64,000 bases of DNA. Source: Adineta steineri. Its lineage: Eukaryota > Rotifera > Eurotatoria > Adinetida > Adinetidae. This document shows positions 22,816 through 33,800 of this stretch, in pieces. The stretch is from contig CAJNOI010000145.1 in the NCBI GenBank assembly GCA_905250115.1, positions 1-64,000 on the forward strand. Direction: 5' to 3'. Made by a program: the position numbers and the translations under genes. The notes below the pieces were generated by a model that searched no databases, had not been told where the DNA came from, and saw only the letters and a list, made by a program, of their open reading frames with translations. Within the stretch, counting starts at the first letter, position 1. Each line of letters starts with the position of its first letter.

Positions 22816-23623
22816 ATCAAGACTTTTGCCCTTTTTCTTTGAACTGATTCAATATCCAATGTATAAATGTTAGAGAGCATTCTAACAACATCCGTATTAT
22901 TCTTTTTTTCTTCTACATTTGTATTTACTTCTTGCACAGTTAGAAAGAAGATGTATTACATCATCTTCTTTGTTTTCATCCACTTTGACAAGAAGTAAGA
23001 AGGATGCATTTAGATCATCGTCTTTCTTCTCCTAATTTTTTTATTTCATAATTAGCTAGTTTTTTCCAAAAATAAATTTAGTTAGCGAATAAAGATAATT
23101 CTCATCTTCTCACTCAATCAATTCAGTTACAAAAAGGTCTTGTAATTGAAGAGAAATGAATAAAAAGAAGAGCACCATACTTATGTTCAATTCAAATGTC
23201 ATACCATGTGCAAGAAAAGAAAAAAATGTAAACATATATATATAACACTTCAAGTCATTTCTACTAAAAGCCTCTAATTAATCCAAAGAAGATTCGAGCT
23301 ATTTATGTAAACTAATAAAAAACAAATCTGATTTTAATTCCTTTTTCTACGATTGAAGATTGAAAAAATTATACGACTTTTATCGGACTTCTTAACCCAG
23401 AAGTTTAACACGATTTGATAGTTCTATTTAATCTGAGTTTAAATAATTTCTCATACTATCTCCATCAAAGACGTCATCAATCTTTCAGCAATTATCGAAA
23501 TTCCTCACAAAAAAACACCATTTTCATGCATTAAATATAGAATATATTAAAATTGTTCAGATCTTTCTATTCATTATAACTATTAATGCAGAGAAAATAT
23601 ATATTAATCAGTTTTTCAGAAAT

Positions 23624-23673
23624 CAGTGTGGGTGTGGGTATTCTATCCATCCTTCGCACTCACACTCACACCT
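23624..23673. repeat. Telomere-like palindrome 9
   Basis: CAGTGTGGGTGTGGGTA, ~15-nt loop, then CGCACTCACACTCACACC. Confidence 0.65.
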
Positions 23674-23853
23674 AAAATCGTCCCTTGACATAAAAATCCT
23701 ACGTCTACCACTGGTACATGCTTGATCCCTCGTTTGCAAATAAAGTTTTATCTTTATTATCTAATAAAGCATTTGAGATATCTTCACCACCTGGAAATTT
23801 CTAATTTAAAGTAATCAAGCTAATCAAATACATGTGATGAAATAACAGAAATA

Positions 23854-23930
23854 TGGGTGTGAGTGTAGACAGGTGGATGTCAGTTCAGATTTTCTGTGCA
23901 TTAGTTGCTTACATTTACATCCACACTCCA
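23854..23930. repeat. Telomere-like palindrome 10 (degenerate)
   Basis: TGGGTGTGAGTGTAG on the left; TTTACATCCACACTCC on the right. Confidence 0.45.
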
Positions 23931-24396
23931 TCGATTTTCATGACAGTTTCGAATAATAGAACTTTAAGTTCGATAAATGTTTTGAAGTCCGTAAACTACC
24001 AATTTCTAGATCGTGGGTACTGTCGATTTATTTATTTTTCAATGTCAGATTTTATTCGTCGTTTATAATATTATTATCGACAGTTCAAAGATATATTTTA
24101 AGTCAATGAAACTTTTGTGCATTGTGAAGTCTCGGTAATCATAATACATTTAGTTTTATGCATTCAAAAAAGTATATCACTAGAATTAACGTCATTATTG
24201 ATTAATGAATTTCTGTCTGATATATGAATATCGATGTATTTCACATCGATATACATAGTTGCAAAGTTCTGTGGAAATTCTTCATATAAAGCGAGCGTAA
24301 ATGATAGTTGATAGAATTTCATGTTTTATAAGAATATATTCTTAGTAGAATAATAAAATGTCAATTAATAAGTACAATTTTGTTGATCGATAAGCT

Positions 24397-27255
24397 TTAA
24401 CAATGTAAGAGAACACTGATACTGGCCGAATTAAGGTTTGTTACAACAATATCGGGTTTACTGTCACTATTGACATCGACCACTACTACTGAGTATGGAC
24501 GAGAGCCAACTAAGTAAGTAGTTTGATTCAAAAAGATACCATTGCCTGTGTTAAGAAGAATACTGAGATTGTCTGAATCAGCGTTTGTAACAATAATATC
24601 GGGTTTATTGTCACCATTCATATCAACGACGGTCAATGCGGTTGGGTTCGTACCAACAGAGTAAGTAGTTTGACTCCGAAACGTACCATTACCTGCGTTG
24701 AGGAGAACACTAAGACTGTTCGAACCACTGTTTATAGCAACANNNNNNNNNNCGTTGAGGAGAACACTAAGACTGTTCGAACCACTGTTTATAGCAACAA
24801 TATCGGGTTTATTGTCGCTATTGACATCGATGACTGCTACTGTCTGTGGAGAACTACCAGCTGAGTAAGTAATCTGATTCTGAAAGGAACCATTGCCTCC
24901 GTTGAGAAGAACAGTAACGTCGTCCGAACCATAGTTTGCAACAATAATATCGGATTTATTGTCACTATTGACATCGACGACTGCCATTGAAATTGGGTAC
25001 GAATCAGCTGAGTAAGTAGTTTGATTCTGAAAAGTACCATTCTTTGCGTTGAGGAGAACGCTGATATTGTTATCATTAGCGTTTGCAACAATAATATCAG
25101 GTTTATTGTCGCTATTCACGTCGACGACTGTGAGTGCTTGTGCACCATCACCAATTGAGTAAGTAGTTGGATTCAGAAAGATACCATTGCCTTTGTTGAG
25201 AAGAACACCAACAGTGTCTGAATCATAGCTTATAACAATAATATCGGAGTTGTTGTCACTATTTACATCGACGACTGCTGCTACGATTGGAGAAGTTCCA
25301 GTTGCGTAAGTAGTTAGATTAAGACAAACATTCCAAGCTGTAAAAAACAAAAGTTTTCGCATCTATATTAGTTCCTAGACAATACTGATTGTCAATGTTT
25401 ATTCAATCTTTAACACCTTTTTCTCACTCGAAGGTAAGGTAGCTGACAAGATTGTGTTACTTATTATTGGACAATTTCAGCTGTTCTGAGCTGATATATA
25501 CTTCAGTTCTACTAGCATAAACCACGCTAACATAAGTAGAAAATTCGTTTGGCGAAAAGAACGCTATGATGCTGTTGATTTTACGAAATGAGAATACTAA
25601 GAGTTAGAAGCGAAAATGAACTGAGAATAAAAGTGGTCAGTACATCTTATAGCTATATTTGTTTTTTTTATCGTACTATTCAAAATTGTAGTAACAGACT
25701 ATTAGGAAAAACAGTTGTATTATCCTCATTTAATTCGTTTTCAGATAAGAAATCTTCCTTAAAGTTGATTTTTTGCCTAGATTGACAACATTTGGTCGAT
25801 ATAAAGTAAAGATTTTAAATTTGATCCCTCGAACTGGCTATTCCCTATGAAACTGCAGAAGGTAGTACACCTTATATAGTAAATCACTCACCAACTGTTG
25901 TCGGTAATGATGTTGTGTTGATGGTTGTTGACATTGACGTAGTATTAATTGTTGTTGATACTGACGTTGTGTTGATAGTTGCTGATGCTAACGTGGTGTT
26001 GATTTTTGTTGATGGTAATAATGAGGTGGATGGTGATGTTGCGTCGTTTGTTGTTAATATTGCTGATGTTGATGATAATATAGATGATGATGCTACCGGT
26101 TCTGTTATGAAAAATATAAAATTTGATTTGATGAAAGTTTCATAAAGTATTTTATCCGGGTTTCTTCAGAAAAAAAATGGACGAATCGATTTATGAGAGA
26201 ACGCGATCATCTTACAGCTCACAAGAAGTAAAATATTAGTATCGCCATTTCTCTCGTCACACTTCTTCACCATATTCTGACTATGTCCTACTATTAATTC
26301 TTTAGTATTCTTGCTGTAGTATGTGTCTCTATCAGAAAAAATGAAATTCAAAACTTATGCTTAGTTTAGCAAAGTCAGTTCTACGGCTAAGTCTGTATAT
26401 ATTAGTATATCACAGCAGATCTGCAATCTTTGTTTATTCAAATCCATATGTATAGAATGGATCCAATAATCGGTTTGAGTTAGTGATTCTCTGTAAAAAA
26501 TTTCGTTGTTTTATGATTAGTATAATCTCTTACTAGGGGTTCATTACTGAAATTAATTGAAAAATCATTCAAAATTTTCATATTTTCTATATATTTTTTT
26601 ATTACATATATTTAATACATAAATCTATGTAATTACAATAAGCCATTTAAAATCTACCAAGGTTTATTAGGGTCCACTGAGATCTGTGAAGGTTTACCAG
26701 GATCTATTGGGATCTACTGAGGTTTAATAGGATGATCGTGGGTAGATGAAGTTGAAGATTAATCTTTTTTTTATCCACATACATATGCACATACACACCC
26801 ACACTCTCAATTTCAATCTGATTTAAGTATTGAAACGTAATAGTTTTTGATCAGTTGAGAGAAGAAAATGGATTTTTTACTGTCTAATATATCCTTATTA
26901 TAGTGTTGTGATTATACCAACCTGCTGGAAACCTTGTCTGATCTATAACAATCATAGTCACAACATCAATATTGGCCAACATATTCCCATTTTGATTCGG
27001 TATGTTGGCAAATAATTCACACTTAGTAGTTGATTGATGAAAACTAATTGCTTCACATTGAATTTGAGCTAAACAAGCTAGTTCGCATTTGAAAATGTCC
27101 GACACAGTAAGAGTAGAAAATGGTAAACAAGTTGTACTAGCACAATTAAATTGCCAACCAACTATTTTAGACATCATAAGTGAACGTATATCTTGAGCGA
27201 CTGATTGTACAAGAAGAACAAACAGAAACGCTACACAATTTCTTCTCCAAGTCAT
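24397..27255 (-). CDS. Secreted PAN/apple - Ser/Thr stalk - VCBS propeller protein, three exons
   Basis: Exons 27255-26922, 26101-25892 and 25337-24397. Donors GTTGGT and GTGAGT, acceptors CATAACAG and TTTTACAG; both junctions are phase 1 and the total (1,485 nt) is in frame. Exon 1: signal peptide (~1-23), then a PAN/apple-like domain with six Cys spaced CASTTC...CELACLAQIQC...KCELF. Exon 2 encodes a ~70-residue Ser/Thr-rich, probably O-glycosylated stalk with repeated NTTS/STT units. Exon 3 is a run of ~49-residue FG-GAP/VCBS units (DVNSDNKPDIIV type, NxGNGxF). Likely an extracellular adhesion protein. The joins rest on splice logic; the 820-nt first intron and its weak donor are the least certain part. 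Start could also be ATG at 27264. Ten N plus a 47-bp duplication inside exon 3 are an assembly artefact; the true protein is probably 19 codons shorter (475 rather than 494). Confidence 0.6.
24696..24799. other. False tandem duplication around a 10-N gap
   Basis: Bases 24696-24742 and 24753-24799 are identical (47 bp) and separated by exactly 10 N. This is what results when overlapping contig ends are scaffolded instead of merged. Removing one copy and the Ns (57 bp, 19 codons) keeps the frame. Confidence 0.9.
26660..26738. repeat. Short tandem repeat, 30-bp period, ~2.6 copies
   Basis: Units begin AGGTTTAYYAGG at 26660, 26690 and 26720 and share a GATCT core. It sits inside the proposed first intron of the PAN-VCBS gene. 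Confidence 0.7.
26735..26810. repeat. Telomere-like palindrome 11 (degenerate, intronic)
   Basis: Weak G arm (CGTGGGTAGATG) and a better C arm (ATACACACCCACACTCTC). Confidence 0.4.
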
Positions 27256-28492
27256 AACTAGCAAGACTGCTAGTTAAAAAAAGAAATGTAATTCTGAATG
27301 AAATGCAACACAGCGACAGAACAATAAATACCATCTCATTTTTTTCTTTCTTTTCACATTCTATAACTATTTTTTCTTCTACCAACATACTAAAAAACTA
27401 GACATCGCACTTTCTTTTTTTTTGTATGACAGCTGTATAATGGACCATGATTTTAAAGGGAATGTACTATTTACTTCCACAGTTTAAAAGAAAATCATAT
27501 ATTCTGATATATGATATTTTTTTTAGTTTGTTTGTACTTGGAAAACAAAAAGTACGCAGATCTTAAACTTTTGTTGTATGTAAAAAATGATAGATGATAA
27601 ATACAAAAGAAACATTTAATCGCAAGTAAAATTTTGTAATACTATCGCATTCACTTTATTGTGTATATTTAAAACAAAACGTTTTATTGAGTAGATATAT
27701 TAAAATAAATTGCTTTTCACCGTTCCAGATTAATTCCAGTAATTCTTTATCACAATAAATGATTATACGACTTATTTTTCTCAAACATCCAATGTAATGC
27801 TGCTTTCTTCATCTCTTTTTCAAAAAAATTTTCTTTTATTATTTCTTTAAGAAAATGATATTATTTAACAAAGATTGTGTCTGAAAAGAAAACAGATGGT
27901 AACCGAAGTAAACTTATTGTGGATAGAAAAAAATGCATCGCCATGTTTATATCAGAAAAACTAAAAACAGTTAATGACGTCTTTACTTCCTTCACATGTT
28001 TTGTCTAATAAAATTAATACAAATATTCGTTCAACTTTTGGATTTCTTGTGCATCTCTGCAATACATCTGATTTTTTTTCAGTAATGTGACAATTCTATG
28101 AGTTCTAAAATCATAGGAAATTTGTGAAATCCTTCTCTCGTATTAAATATGCCAGCGATAATAAATATATTGTATACAATCTACACCGGGAACTCAAAGT
28201 AATATTTGAGCCAGAGAGACAACAGAACTCAATAAAATTTAAGAATTCAATGGGCATAATGTATGCAAGTAGCACACAGATCATTTATGGACTGTTGCAA
28301 ACGGAAACTCACCGCTCGTTTTAGGTCTTCATACATAGGTCAGCGTGAATGTATGCAGGATGGTATAAGAATAAGTATGGATAGAAGTATTTTTATATAC
28401 ATCCTCTCTACAAACATTATTATCAATTTTCGTGTTAAACACTTGTGAAATTGTTACGCTCGACAACATTTTTATACTAATCGGATAGTAGC

Positions 28493-28634
28493 TATAGGAG
28501 AATATAACTATTACACTTATTCGGTTTATTGAAAAACATCATCAACTATCTAAGATATGTTGTAAATGGTTATATTCAAATGTATTAAAACAAAATACGA
28601 ACGAGACAACACGTAGAGTTAAAATTACAACATA
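28493..28634. repeat. Dispersed repeat R1, copy 1
   Basis: About 145 bp, strongly similar in the same orientation to 38129-38282. Shared text includes GAATATAACTATTACACTTA and ACGAACGAGACAACACGT. A telomere-like palindrome begins immediately at its right edge. Confidence 0.8.
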
Positions 28635-28676
28635 GAGGATGTGGGTGATTAACTTAATATTCAAACCCACACCCAA
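28635..28676. repeat. Telomere-like palindrome 12 (short)
   Basis: GAGGATGTGGGTGATT, ~12-nt loop, then AAACCCACACCCAAATC. Confidence 0.6.
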
Positions 28677-29337
28677 ATCGAATATCAAGATTCATTATGT
28701 ATTATTCGTGCATATCTTTTTTATTTTTCCAATGCAATTTCAAATTATTTTTTTACTTCAGTTAACCTATCGATGTACACTTGTTATTTATTCAACATAT
28801 TCATTCTTTCAAGGAAAACAAACGCAAATATTTTGAATTAGTTTAACATGATTAATATTCATATCTATATCCATTTGTATTTCTTTTCAATGGTGGAGCC
28901 ATTTACACTGTAGATAATCAAATGTATCAATTCTATATGCTACTTTTTATGGATCTGAAATTCCAAAAACACTCATTGTAAAACAAATGATATTAGCTAT
29001 GCTTACACTCTACCGATATACAGATCCATTAAAAAAAAATCAATGACGAACAAATATTGTGGTACCACAAATAATAACAAACTGAAAACATATTTTTGCC
29101 GATATTTTGCATTTGTTATTTGATAAAAGTCAATATTGATTTAATGAGATAATATATTTCAGTTATTCGCGAGTACAGAATATATGAGAGAAAAAAACAT
29201 TTGTTTTTTTTTCTTCGAAAATTGATTTTAAGATTCCGTGAAACTAATGCTATTGCTGCGTTTATAAAAGCGTGGAAAATGTGCTATATTTTTAAGTTAT
29301 TTTAACGTATATCACTGAATTGTTTTTTCTTTTTAAG

Positions 29338-30501
29338 ATGAAATTTATATATTTCAGTTGTAAGTTGTTTGATTTTTGAGATATAATTTACAAATATGAT
29401 GATTTTATTTTAGTTTTCATAATTTTTGATTTGACATTGTCAAGTACAACTACATTGAGTGATTTAAATGTGGACACACAAACTCTTGCACAACCTGTAA
29501 TTGAAGAAAATTGGGAAGAACTGCTTGTTGCCGGCCCAATTGTAGTAAATTATATTAGTAATCTAATGATATTAAACAGCAAACGTGATTTTTCATTGAA
29601 GTCATCCAGCCCCAATCATGTTTATCAATATATTAAATATCCGAATTCATTTCGTAATACCTTAGCACAGATTGCCAATGAAATCTATGCTGTATTTATC
29701 CGTGCACATAGTTATATGGATGGAATACAATTAAGTACACAACAAATACCAAAAGATTTGAAAACGATTCTTAAACTACTCAAATCAGTTCCACCTCGTA
29801 CCATTCAAGCATTGCTTCCAATAGCATTAGATACGATTGAACAAATTCCTAAAAATATCGCTAAATCAGCCAACATTATGATAAAAGAGTACGACAGTTT
29901 AACTTTGCTTTTACAAGAAGTTATTGCAGCAATGGCAGACACACACGCAGTCAACAATAGTGTCTTGATGAATATGAATATATTAGTAAATGCCACTAAA
30001 GAACTCAGTAAGATGCAACAACAATGGAGTGAAATAATTAGATATCAAAATATATTAACAACACGTGTTGAAACTATTCGTGAAACTGTACTTAATGAAC
30101 TTATGGATACTATCAAAAATGTGACATCAACGAATAGTGAATTGAGTGCAGCTGCTCGAACTTTTTTTGTTTCAAAAATGCTTGATAAAATAATTGAAAT
30201 AGAACAAGATGCTCATTTGTTATATATTATGGCAAAAACATATAATGATATTAGTAATGCATATATAGTATTTCAAATTGCTAATGTTTCTAAACTGTTA
30301 GTGCTTCCAACTGAAGATGAAAGACAGACTGCTATGTCACAATTAGGCGAAACTTTATTATTTACCTTAGCAGAAATTTCACAAATAGTTTTAGAACAAA
30401 AACAGCAATACCAACAACGTAATCAGGAAATACAAGAAGAATATAAACAATTTATACAACAAATGATGTTCGAAGAATTAGCAGCTGGTATTGGAAAATG
30501 A
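29338..30501 (+). CDS. Secreted all-helical protein of unknown function, two exons
   Basis: Exon 1 is 29338-29359 (7 codons plus 1 nt); a 54-nt GTAAGT...TTTTAG intron leads to exon 2 at 29414-30501, phase 1. The 369-residue product gains a clear signal peptide only after splicing (MKFIYFSFFIIFDLTLSS). The rest is predicted to be largely helical, with amphipathic heptad-like stretches and a hydrophobic segment near 125-150 (IQALLPIALDTIEQI). The C-terminus is Gln/Glu-rich coiled-coil-like (QKQQYQQRNQEIQEEYKQF). Only one or no Cys. I do not recognise the family. The pattern of long amphipathic helices around one hydrophobic segment is shared by some helical bundle proteins, including alpha-pore formers, but nothing specific supports that. 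Convergent with Dicer, 340 nt apart. Confidence 0.75.
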
Positions 30502-30667
30502 AAAAAAACTCATCTCATTTATTCCTTTTTTTTCATTGGATACTTATTATATTCCCACTAGATGTTTTATACCTCGATCCTTTATTCACCTTTGAACATC
30601 TAATTTAATAAACTGAAAATGTTTCGAATAACTTCTTCTCTTTGCTCATTTTTTTAAATTATCATTT

Positions 30668-30714
30668 GTGAGTGTGGAAGAGATACCCTAATAGTCGCCC
30701 CCATCCACACCCTA
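30668..30714. repeat. Telomere-like palindrome 13 (between convergent genes)
   Basis: GTGAGTGTGGAAGAG on the left, CCCCATCCACACCCTAA on the right. It lies midway between the stop codons of the helical protein gene and Dicer. Confidence 0.5.
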
Positions 30715-30840
30715 ATGTAAATATAGCCCAGTGACAAATGTTTTTCTTAGCAACTTCTGAATTATGTTTATTTCATAGAATATGTTATGATTAAGGTAAA
30801 AAGTCAAATATCATCAAATCAAAAAAAGAGGAATGTGCCA

Positions 30841-33800
30841 CTATGATGTCTGTTGACCGACACTCTGTTTCATAGCTTTTCGACATGCGTCGAATTTTGC
30901 TTTATTCTTATTTGTTCCGCGACCTTCGAAGTCTGTGCCATTGGACATTTGAACAACACACACCGCCATCGGTCCATCATCAGTGATCTCAGGAAATTCA
31001 CTAAGAATGAAGAACAGCTGTAATATATTCAATAAAAAATTAAACTTACTCTGTCACTTTGCCACCATTTTCTGAAAGCCATCGAACTGGATTTAAATTA
31101 GGACATATAATCGATCGATCTACATTTACAAAGACAATTATTTATGTGAATAATAATTTAGTTTTTACTATATTCATACCAATATAATTTCGAAGTAATG
31201 GTTCGAAAACATTCCAAACGGTTTGTAGAGAATTACCCGAGTCGAGAAAGACAGCACCGACAAGTGCTTCGAAAACATCAGCTAGAGCTTTAGGAGCTGT
31301 TGTATCAGCCCATTGATCAAGATCCTATGCAAATAAAGAGAAGAAAAAAACAGTTTTTTTTGTATCTAATCAGAATATTCAAACAGAAAAAAGTGAAGCT
31401 GGATGAATGTTTAGTATCTACTTTGCTCAAATATTGCACAGTTGAATGATTTTCTGGAAAGAGATTTTCATCACCAGCATACGATGTAATATGACCGAAC
31501 AAAGTGGTTGAATTATGAAGAATCTTTGTGTGAAGACCGCAGGCTACCAGAATATATGCAAGCCGGCCATTATTTGATAGATCTTGTCGAATATCTGTCA
31601 CTCGACCTGACAAAATAAAAACGCGTTTCTTTCATTAGAAACGAAAAACATTACTACTTACCAGGTGTGATCTTCTGGCTGTAATTGACAAATATATGAC
31701 GTGTAACCAAAAAATCTAGTATTGCATCGCCAAGAAATTCTAGTCTACGAAAAATTAACTAATTAAAATAATCCTAATAATATGAATTGTTTATACCGTT
31801 CATAACAATCGGTTGCACGATTGGCAAAGTTCGATGGATGAGTAAATGCTGCAATAAGATAAGCTTTATTCTGAAATGTATAATTTATTTTTGTTTCAAT
31901 ATCAGCAAATGCTCGATCAGTAAAAAATTGATTGATAATTCGATCCATTTGATCATTAGTCATAGTCACTGTACTTGCACGAAAAATTGATGGTAGTTTT
32001 ATTAGATTACCTTGACCATCTAATGGAATAACATCTAGTCCAAGCCAATGCATAAACTTCAACGTTGTTGTATAATCACTTGAGATAAGAAATGTACCGA
32101 TAAATGCTTCGATCATGTCACTGAAAGCCTTTCGCTTTGCATTCTGATGTGTATACTGTTCATGAGTTACGGGTTTCGTCTTATCGACTGTATATCCTGG
32201 CGGTAACCAATTAGCTTCTGTACCTCGAAAGGCAATTTTCTTAACATTCAAATATGCTTTCAATTTGTTTTGAATAGTTAATCGATAGAGATTTTCGTTT
32301 GAAATTTCTATTTTCTTTTTGTTTGTTAATACTCCAGCACCAGCTGATGGATACTTAATGTATAATGACATCGAAACAGCTAATTTCAAAAAGCAATCAC
32401 CAAGTATTTCTAAATTTTCATGGTCTACTTGTTCACCACATGAACGTCGTGCTATTGCTTGAAAGAGAATGTCAGGCATAGGTTGATTCATGGCGATCGA
32501 TGAATCATAAGTAAGTGGAATCAATGGAAGTATAGTTTGTGGAAGCTAAAAATGAGAAAACAAATAATTTCCTTTTTATTAAACATAGGATATATATATG
32601 AAACTCACTATCGGAAGACACTCCATTGATGTTGAATTCATGGTTTTGAGACAATCGGTAAAGCTGACTGATGTTCGCATTAATGACACATCCATCAACT
32701 ACAAAAACAAAATATATTGAATCAATATATAGAGAGAGAATATGAGCATTTTTGTTTTACTGAATAGTTCTTCACATGAGTAGCAAATAATGTTCGCAAT
32801 TGTTCGATATAATACAATTGAGTAATACGCACAAGTATGCTAGGTAACTTATGAAAGAATTGCATATCAGCTATATTAAATGGAGCATAATGAAGAAGTT
32901 CAATCGGATAGTAAACAGATGGTTGATTAGATGATGTTGAAGTTGAATCGTTTTTTTTGTCCGATGGTGATGAATAGAGATAATTGATTCGTGGTTTACT
33001 TATACCTTTCACTTCTACCATTAACGCATCTCGATGAATATTCACATCAGGCACTTTCTCTTGAAAATAATCGGCATAGGTCTTGATCGTTTCGATTTTT
33101 TTCTTGTGTTCCCATGGATCAGAAGTTCGTTTCGATGAACAACCATTAGGCATCTTCATGTAGAATAATTTTTGAGATAAATGCTGAGCAGTATAAAGTT
33201 CATCGTCAGACAACTGAGAATAATCTTCGACTGGTTTATTCAATCGATTACAGATTGATAGCATTCGTTCGTCATCAATTTCATCAGTATCTAGCAACAA
33301 GTTACATTGATAAAAACATTCGATATTATGATTTTGTTTTTACTCACCTTTAAGTAAACATGGAAGGCATTTAAATGATGAATGTTCAATATCAAACTTG
33401 AGAATGGAATCTGAACTATGTGTTATTTCGTCCAAAACATTCTCAAATAGGAAACGACAGAAACGTTCAAGTTCATGTCGGTGTTTAGCGTAATCAATGG
33501 TTTTAACATAGGCAACATCAACGGTGAGTATTTCATTTGAAGCAGCATATAGATTAAAATTTGCCAACTCAAAATACATATAAATCAAAAGAAATTAATT
33601 CAAAAGATGTATTTACTTCGATTAATTTAGTTGGTACAATAAAACCAAATTTATCTTTTTCTGACCGTATACTGATTCGATAGAGATACCAAATATTTGA
33701 TGAATCAGTAGTCGAAGGTGGAAACGAAGCGATCTTAATATATAAGAATATATATTTTAATCAATTTTAACGTTTCTGATAAATGGAACTGACTTGTTTC

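Larger units (their letters stand above)
22816..24396. other. Intergenic with two palindromes, no gene seen
   Basis: Contains two imperfect copies of a ~45-nt stretch around AGAAGATG...TCATCTTCTTTG (22945-23030). Otherwise AT-rich without coding signal. Confidence 0.4.
27265..29337. other. Intergenic, no gene seen
   Basis: Between divergent genes. Holds one copy of a dispersed repeat and one palindrome; short open frames around 28124-28448 and 28639-28836 carry no recognisable motif. Confidence 0.5.

Noticed and set aside
24753..24799. A genuine extra VCBS half-repeat
   Set aside because: Exact 47-bp identity around 10 N is better explained by unmerged contig ends.
25915..26145. Plus-strand Val/Asp-rich frame
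   Set aside because: It is the antisense of the Ser/Thr-rich stalk exon of the PAN-VCBS gene, which has matching splice sites on the minus strand.
28124..28448. Two overlapping 61-66 codon frames
   Set aside because: No family features and no signal peptide or intron logic.
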